Source: Cryphonectria parasitica EP155 (taxonomy: Eukaryota > Ascomycota > Sordariomycetes > Diaporthales > Cryphonectriaceae). Taken from it: 64,000 nucleotides of DNA. The translations under genes were made by a program, and so were the position numbers. Location of the stretch: assembly GCF_011745365.1 (NCBI RefSeq), contig NW_024468909.1:3844001-3908000 (forward strand), written 5' to 3'. Positions 56,755 to 64,000 of the stretch are shown here, one piece after another (within the stretch, counting starts at the first letter, position 1; each line of letters begins with the position of its first letter). The notes below the pieces were generated by a model. The model saw nothing but the letters and a program-made list of their open reading frames with translations. It ran no database searches and was not told the origin of the DNA.

Positions 56755-59693
56755 GGGTGCACTACAACGCCCCGATATCTAGGGCGTTTCTGGGCACAAA
56801 AAAGGATGCTATCACCTCATGATATGTATGCGTTGGCGTTTTTGGCTTGACTTTGGCGACTCAAAGACTGACAATTGTCGCGAATCGAACTTTTCGGTTT
56901 TTCTTCTTTCTTGCTTTTCTCCTCCTTTCAGTGGAAAATAAAAAGTCAAGGAAGTGGCGTACTCGGCAGTGGCATTAGGGAGCGTGGTATAACTTTTTAA
57001 ATGGCAACTCGACATAGATGGGCGACATTGCATGGCAGGCGTTCATGGCATGAAACATAGGACACTTAGTTAGATCAAACCCATTCAACCCCCAAATTTG
57101 ATCACAGGTGAGTGTGACTTTAAAAGGTCGGTGGTGACTTCTGAGCGGGTCACATAGCGAGCACCGAGTGGAACGTGTCCTACAGGTTCACGCAATCGTC
57201 TTGCATGCCAAGCATGTCGTTCGCTCTGTGCGCTGGTGACAGGACTTGATGTCTGTGCTAGCGGCTCCCTACGGCTCTCCGCCGAGGGGACAGGATAGTA
57301 AAGACCTTGGCAGCAATACAACTTCGGGGAAAATCTGTTCTCAAGGAACATAAAAAGTAGTAGGAAGACAAGATACTGGAAAATTGCCGAGAAGGAGCGA
57401 GAGAGAGAGAGAGAGAGCACACTCCCACGGCCTGGACAACTCTAGATCCAGGCCATAATAACTCATACTCGCCGCCGGGGCACGGCACCGTCGGGCAAAG
57501 GCCTGTGAAATACATAATAGTAAGTACAGTAATGTTACAGCAGCCTTTGCAACCTTAGAGCACAGTATGACACCATGCTGTACCCGTTTGTTCCATGCCC
57601 TCTTCATATAATCACGACAGTAGGTCGGAACGGAATCTCGAAATCCCAGAGGGTCTCAATACCACCCTTGTGTAGACCTTGGAAAGCCCATGCCGTCATC
57701 GTGCGTTATGAGTTGACGGAGGTATATACTATAACATATCACCTGCATGGACCTGGACGCTGAGGAGGGTCCAGACCCGCTTCCACAATTTGAGCCCGCT
57801 ACCGTCGGCATGATGGGGTGTGTGATGGTGATCGTATGGTGCCAGGACGAAACCCCGATGATGGAATTTACCGTGTATTCATAATCGCTCTCTTAAGATT
57901 GATGTACGAAAATGTTTTGTAAAGATTTACAGTATATTCGATAGGTCAAGCCAGGCAGTGGCGTAATATTTCTTATCGTTGGGAGAAGTGGACACAGTCT
58001 TTTGTTGAAATGGTCCTGGCCATGGTTTGCATGGCTGGAGAGGAAAAGGGGGTTCCACGGTTTGCCGGCAGGCCGATCGACAATAACATCATCGTTGTTG
58101 CTCAGTGACCCTGACGCTTCTATTGCGGAGGGTGAGGGATATTCTGGTCGCTTAGAAAGGGAGGCAGGATAAAAAGAAAAGGGACAAAGAAAAGAAGAGG
58201 CTCTCACTGCGGGGGTATTTTTTTCCAGCACACTGGCTAGTAGTGTTCATTTGGTGAATTAAAGGATCTGGGTTCTCAGAGGCAAAGCTGTTAACAACTC
58301 AAGTCCTTTCCTTGATACTGTAGTACAGGATGGGCTGACATGACTGAGACTGCTGCATGTGCTTGCATAGGGGGACTTCGCCTTGTGCGGTTCAAAGAAA
58401 GTTTGAGAGGCTTACAGGTGGGCACATTGTCAACATGTCCACCATCCCATATGACAACTCATCCTTGGCAGGCGTGGGGTGATGAGAGAACAGAAACAAG
58501 CATGACGGCAAATGTCGGAAGTAATTTTTAACACAGCAGTGTAAACCATCCTCAATGGATCCTTTTGCGTACATTGCGATGACAGATAGTTAAGTGTGGA
58601 GGGACGAAGTTGATGTGTCGAGTAAAATCTACTACTACTTGCTGTTACTGAAGAGTACACAAATTCGACATCAGCGTCCTTTGAGATGCTGAAAGGAGAA
58701 TTCCCACTACAACTACAGCTGTGAGATGCGATCTATAGATGGAAACCACTGCCCCTCCTCTAGCACTACCTGAACAATCCCAGGGCCCGAGACCCACATA
58801 TAGCGCTAGTCGCAGCTGACAGGGGTGGACAGGCTCGGAGGAAACTGGGAAGAGCCTGGACCGGCTATGTCCAGTGTCTGGAGTGCCAACGGCTAGGGGG
58901 GTGCTAAGGGGAAGAAGACGAAGAGAAAATGAGAGAAGAAGAAGAAAAAAAAGGAAGTGAGGTCACTCCTTTTCTTCCTCTTAATTTTCTTTCTCCTTCC
59001 TTTCCTTTTTCCCTCTCCTTTTGAGATTACGGTCTGGGCTTCCTTTGGCCTGCCGCCAATCGCAGCACTCACGATCAAATAGGAGCAAGCACTACAGTCC
59101 CGCCAAAACCCCGATCGGCAGATATTCAGTGTCCCGGCTTTTCCTCTTCAGCTTGGGAGCAGCTGTCGTGTGATAACGCCACCCTGGGCGCACTGCACTA
59201 CCAACCATCGATTGTGCTTTCCTTTCTATCATCACCACTGGTCCTTGGACTCGACTCTTGTGTTACCTCAACCTCCAATCTTGTATCGCTCGTCTACGAG
59301 ATTCAACCAAATTACCCAGCTAGTACATGTTTCTTCATGCGCATCATCTGGACCACGTCAATTTCGCCATTGCCACCATTGGACTCCCATTTTCTTGCCG
59401 CCTGTGCAACACCCTGCTGAACAACCTCAACTTTGTTCTCCCGGCAGCAGGTGCAGGTCGACTTGGAAGAGGGTTGGAAACGACCATTTGATTCCCAATC
59501 CATGCCTTGGACTTATCATCACAATCCTTGAGATCCAGACACTGCAATCATGAAGCTTTGGTTCTGGACAACTCTGGACAGGCATTCTGCAGTGTCTCAT
59601 TGAAGAGACAGACTTCAATTCCTGAATTTTGTCGATATACAGACCATTTTTACCATCTGAGACGGGGCCTCCGGAGACCCCAGGTGGCCCAGC
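56755..59693. other. Intergenic region between SSL2 and TRK1
   Basis: About 2.9 kb with no supported gene. It holds a (GA)n run near 57400-57418, an A/G-rich run then a C/T-rich run near 58910-59020, and probably a long 5' leader for TRK1 in its right part, where frames are short. Nothing recognisable as structural RNA was seen. Confidence 0.55.
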
Positions 59694-62498
59694 ATGGTGT
59701 CACCAGTCTACAGCATCTTTTGGGACCAAATCAAGTCTCTAAAACCCTCTTTTGTTTCCAAGCAGCCTCACTTCAACTTCATCACAATCCACTGTGAGTC
59801 TCTCCTCCCGCTCTCCTTCGGAAGCCCTCAATCTCATTCTCGTGGCTGATTTGATGGGACATAGACTTCTGGGTGATAGGCCTGACCATATTGGCCTCGA
59901 TTTTATTGTATGCCTCGGGCTCAGGAGAGCTGGCCTACATAAATGCGCTCTTCTTCGCCGCCGGGGCCAACACTCAGGCCGGGCTGAACCCGGTCGATGT
60001 GAACAAGCTCAACACGTTCCAGCAGGTTGTCATCATAATCTGCGCCATGGTCTCGAACCCCATGGCAATCAATTCGTTTGTGGTGTTCCTACGTTTGTTC
60101 TGGTTTGAAAAGAAGTTCCAGGATCTCGTCCGCGAGGCACGGACACGCCGGGCTACCATGACAAAGTCAAAGTCCAAGGCCAAGACGACCACCGAGCGGC
60201 CCATGGGCGGCGTCAACATGAGTGACATCAGAGTCATGCACAATGGCGCCAGGCAGCGAATAACCAACGATGGGTTTGTTCTCGACGAGCCGAACGGAAC
60301 GACGGTGAGCGGCGCCAGCTCCGGTCCTAGCCCTGGGGATAGCGGCGACGACCAGAACACGGCAGATGAGAACACGGCAGAGGAGAAGACGCCCGGCATC
60401 ACGTTTGCCGGTACCGTCAAGAGGAGTGATGGCGTGGAGAACTCCATGTTGAAGGTGCCGGGAAGAAGCGACGAGGAGCATATTGCCATTCTCCAGCGCC
60501 AACGGAATACCGACAACGACGAGGTTCTCCGCATCCCCGGGCCAAGGGATGTCGAACTGGGCGAGCGGCCGAGGAGGGTGGAGGACGGCGCGGCCGAGGA
60601 GGACCCAGAGCCGTTGTTCACGCCTGGGTACGGTCTCAACGACGGCGAGGCACAGACACCAGCGCGTCCTAAGGGCATCACCATCCAGGAGCCAGCGAAG
60701 AAGCCGAGCCGAAGAGAGGAGTTCAACGACGATGCGATCGCATTCCTGAACGTGTTCACGCCTTTCAAGATCAGAAGGCCCCGATTCATGAATAATGGTG
60801 GCGACAAACTTCATCACCAGAGCACCGGCGGATCGATTGCCCGCGTACGCCGAAATACTGTTTCCACAATACGAGATGCCCTCAGCAGGGACAAGTACGA
60901 CCTCGCCCCCTACCTAAGCTGGCAGCCCACGCTGGGACGAAACTCGGCCTTTGTGGGCGAGCTGACAGACGAACAGAGGGAGGAGCTTGGCGGCATCGAG
61001 TACAGGTCCCTCAAGACGCTAGCTCTGATCCTGACGTTATATTTCTGGGGATTCTTCGCGTTGGCTATCGTCATGCTGACCCCATGGATCTTCCATACTT
61101 CCTATGGCTTGATCGTTGACGCTGATGGACAGAGCCGGGCTTGGTGGGGCATCTTCACGGGCACTTCGGCTTTCACCGATCTGGGCTTCACTCTGACACC
61201 GGACAGCATGAATTCGTTCAACACGGCTGTCTATCCACTGCTCATCATGAGCTTTTTCATCGTTATTGGCAACACAGGATTTCCGGTGATGCTCCGCTTC
61301 ATCATTTGGCTTTCCAGCTTGTGTACCACAAGAGGTTCTGGCCTGTGGGAGGAGCTTCGGTTCCTGCTGGACCATCCTCGTCGCTGCTTCACGCTGCTGT
61401 TCCCCTCGGCAGCTACGTGGTGGCTCTTCTGGCTGCTCGTCATTCTCAATGGTATCGACCTGCTCTTCTTTGTTATTCTTGATGTGAGTATACCACAACC
61501 CCGGCAGGTGTGTAAACGAAGAAAGATATATGTACTGACACGCTCACAAACAGCTTGGGAGCGGCGTGGTCGCAGATCTATCCCCTGGTATCAAAGTTCT
61601 CGATGGCGCGTTTCAGGCTTTCTCGACGAGAACCGCCGGGTTCTCCTGTGTCAACCTGGCAGAGCTTCACCCCGGCGTGCAGACATCCTACCTCATCATG
61701 ATGTACATCTCCATCTTCCCCATCGCCATCTCCGTCCGCCGCACGAACGTCTACGAGGAGAAATCTCTTGGCATTTACCACGGAAGCGGTCATGAGGATC
61801 ACGATGAGGCCGAGCCGGCAGGATCCCTTAGCTACGTGGGCGCCCACTTGCGGCGCCAGCTGTCCTTTGACCTTTGGTACATCTTCATCGGCTTCTTCAT
61901 CCTGGCCATCTCCGAGGGGCCACGTATCCAGAACAACGACTTCAGCATGTTTGCCATCCTCTTCGAGATCGTCAGCGCCTACGGCACCGTCGGTCTGAGC
62001 CTCGGCTACACCGGCATCGATGCCAGCCTGTCGTCCCAGTTCACCACCGTCGGCAAGCTGGTCATCATTGCGATGCAAATTCGTGGTCGCCACCGTGGCC
62101 TGCCTTATGGTCTTGATCGCGCTGTACTGCTGCCGTCCGAGTCCCGCTACCTGAAGGAGGCCGAGGAGCCGGTGCTGCCCAAGACGAGGACGCTACCGCG
62201 GCGCAACTCGGCCGTCTCGGTCGGGACGGATGCGAGAAGCTTGAGCCGCAGGCGCAGCAGGAGCGCCGGCGGAGAGAACCGCGTCGACCGTGTCAACAGC
62301 AACCTTCTCACGTCGTTACTGCACCCCGGTCCTGCGTTGCCCCAGTCACCGAGGAGGCCCATGAGTGGTCATGCCACAGGGGACGAGGGCCATGATGACC
62401 CCGGCTTTGAGAATTTCCGGAGTATCCCGAGGAGGTCAGACACGTACTCGCTCTCGAGAAGGTCCGAGTATAATACAAGAGGGAGGGAAGAGGTCTAG
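59694..62498 (+). CDS. TRK1: Potassium transporter TRK1
   Basis: Three exons: 59694-59793, 59865-61483, 61554-62498 (introns 71 and 70 nt, GTGAGT donors); 887 residues. It starts MVSPVYSIFWDQIKSLKPSF. Four membrane-pore-membrane units of the Trk/HKT family are present with pore loops holding GANTQAGLNP, SAFTDLGFTL, FSTRTAGFSCVNLAEL and SAYGTVGLSLGYTG; the central Gly of each is the selectivity-filter position. A long hydrophilic loop (about residues 115-430) stands between units one and two, as in yeast Trk1. The cytoplasmic end begins AMQIRGRHRGLPYGLDRAVL, which is strongly conserved in fungi, and finishes in a Ser/Arg-rich tail. It takes up potassium across the plasma membrane. It reads complete. 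Confidence 0.96.
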
Positions 62499-63152
62499 TG
62501 GATTTTCCCACTGAAATGTTTGAACCCTTTGCCTCTCCCATGTTCCCCATACGGGGTGGGCCATCTATGATTCTCGTTACTATTCTTGGCGCGAAATGGA
62601 AAACAGAAAACAATTGCGTATGCATGGGCAGCGGATACAGCGGAATTGGGAAACATGGGACGTAAAAAGGAGGAGTTTTCATGACACTCAGGTCTGAATT
62701 ATGTTCGTTCAGCGACATTGGGTCTGGAGTCTTTATTTAATCATTTGGATACCCTTCGGCGGCATAGAAATGTCAATTTTCTTCAGAAGGGGGGCTCTCT
62801 TGTGTGTATATATATATATATGTATGTATTGTGGTCTAGGTCTCTCGCTGATGATCACGGCCTAGAATTTAGTAGACTGGTCGGTTTTCATCCCGTACAT
62901 ATTACAAGGTCGTCAATATAAATGTATGACTCTTCATCTTGCATATTACGCTTGCTTGCCTTCAGAACTGTGGGCAATGACATTTTGGTAGGTATATCTT
63001 TCTTTCTTTCTTCTGTTTTTGTACATGTACTAGATTCTCAGAGCAGTGTCACCGGGAACATGCAGCTACCACCATCATACTTTCTCTCTTTTTATCCACC
63101 GCCGCCCACATCTTCACAATCCCGAATTGCTCCCCTTTCCACCTAACCTCAC
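62499..63152. other. Convergent intergenic region TRK1 / bL19m
   Basis: Contains a (TA)n-like run near 62805-62822 and T-rich tracts near 63000. No gene is supported. Confidence 0.6.
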
Positions 63153-64000
63153 CTAAAACTCCAGCACCCTCTTCTTCTTGCCCTTCTTCTTACCAGCACT
63201 AGCAAAGACATTCCGGCCTTTCCGCCACTCCCGCACGATATGGTCCACGCTGCCGATATCATGCTTGGGCTTGCGCAGGTAGGTCAGCTTGGCGCGCCTG
63301 GCCCTCTTCTTGGCACGCTTCACGATCTCGATGCCGGTGACGCTCCGGCTGTAGATCTTGAACCACATCTCGACGCCGATCTTGGTCAGCTGGCCGCGCA
63401 GCAGGATGGCGGTCTCGATGCCCCGGCGGCGGATGCCGACCAGCACGCCCGCAAAGGGCTCGGCGGCGCGCTTGCTGGTGACGAGCAGGATGTCGCCGAC
63501 GCGGGCGCTGTCGGGGTTCTGCTTGGAGAAGAGGCGCGTGCGGGTGCCCGAGGGGTCCATCTTCTTGATCTGGTAGGCGTGGTGGGCTTCGATCGGGGAG
63601 GGCGCGGGCCGGAGGATGTGGGGGTGGGTTGGTGTCGGGGCGAGGCCCAGGTGTGGGCGTGCTGTGAGGGGGGTTGTGTACACGGCGAAGGCGGTGCGGA
63701 CCGGGCTGGAGGTTGGGTTGAGGTGGTGGGTCTTGTTGGCGATGGCGTCTGTGGTGTGGTGGAAGATGATCTTGTGTTAGTAGGTAGGAGGGTCTATACT
63801 CTCTCTCTCTCGTTCTCACACACAAACTCTCTCTGTGCGCGTGTGTGTATCTGGATTGTTGGACTGACATAATTTGGGAGCAGGCGTTGGTGGCACTGGA
63901 GGGATATGTTGAGGCTCTTTGAGGATGGCGTTGGCGTAGCCTCTCCTCTGTTGTTGTTGTGATCGTTGTGTTCTGCTCTGACGAAGAATGGTCTTAAGAC
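63153..64000 (-). CDS. IMG1: Mitochondrial ribosomal protein bL19m (5' end beyond window)
   Basis: Exon 63748-63153 plus an upstream exon from 63869 that runs off the right edge. The 120-nt intron has a GTCAGT donor and CACAG acceptor and holds a CT repeat; Leu-Tyr is made across the join. The visible first exon is Arg/Gln-rich (RQSRTQRSQQQQRRGYANAI), suiting a mitochondrial presequence. The bL19 domain follows: DPSGTRTRLFSKQNPDSARV, GDILLVTSKRAAEPFAGVLV, GIRRRGIETAILLRGQLTKI and GVEMWFKIYSRSVTGIEIVK. The end is Lys/Arg-rich (GKKKGKKKRVLEF). It belongs to the large subunit of the mitochondrial ribosome. Confidence 0.93.

Noticed and set aside
63240..63872. Plus-strand frame of 210 codons over the bL19m gene
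   Set aside because: It is antisense to a clear ribosomal-protein exon and rich in Ala/Gly/Asp as shadow frames in GC-rich DNA are.

Overview
The window looks like nuclear DNA of a filamentous ascomycete (Pezizomycotina, most likely Sordariomycetes). The genes have short introns (about 49-160 nt) with GTAAGT-type donors and CTRAC-like branch sites. The gene set is typical of these fungi: alpha-actinin with a long low-complexity N-terminus, a Zn2Cys6 regulator and a TRK potassium transporter. The left half carries the mark of repeat-induced point mutation (RIP): AT-rich retrotransposons whose reading frames are broken almost only by C-to-T and G-to-A transitions (CAG/CAA to TAG/TAA, TGG to TAG/TGA).

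Left half, 1-30806: a nest of LTR retrotransposons. The outermost is a Ty1/copia element that enters from the left and ends near 30806. Inserted in it are (i) the 3' part of a Ty3/gypsy family A element (1-2766); (ii) a complete Ty3 family B element (6343-13634, TSD AACAA, LTRs 309 bp); (iii) a complete family A element (14294-29082), whose gag is itself split by (iv) a further family A element (15730-23126, TSD ACTTG, LTRs 441 bp). Each of the three families carries a gene on the opposite strand between the end of pol and the 3' LTR. In families A and B these antisense genes have clear introns and cysteine clusters. In family A the cluster follows the Zn2Cys6 spacing, precedes a coiled coil, and its stop codon overlaps the pol stop codon. 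This is the most interesting structure in the window.

Right half, 30807-64000: ordinary GC-richer gene space. In order: a VPS9-domain Rab5-type exchange factor (+), alpha-actinin (-), a 6-kb gene-free stretch, a Zn2Cys6 transcription factor (-), a mitochondrial D-2-hydroxyacid/D-lactate dehydrogenase (-), divergently the 20S proteasome alpha-4 subunit (+, with a 7-nt microexon), a CHY zinc-finger protein (-, with a 5-nt first coding exon), divergently the TFIIH helicase SSL2/XPB (+), the potassium transporter TRK1 (+), and the mitochondrial ribosomal protein bL19m (-, cut by the right edge). These are unrelated housekeeping functions (endosomal traffic, actin cross-linking, mitochondrial metabolism and translation, protein degradation, transcription/DNA repair, ion uptake) and not a metabolic cluster. 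Two divergent pairs share promoters of about 0.4-0.5 kb.

Intron-exon structures were worked out by eye from splice signals, frame and family knowledge. No database search was run.
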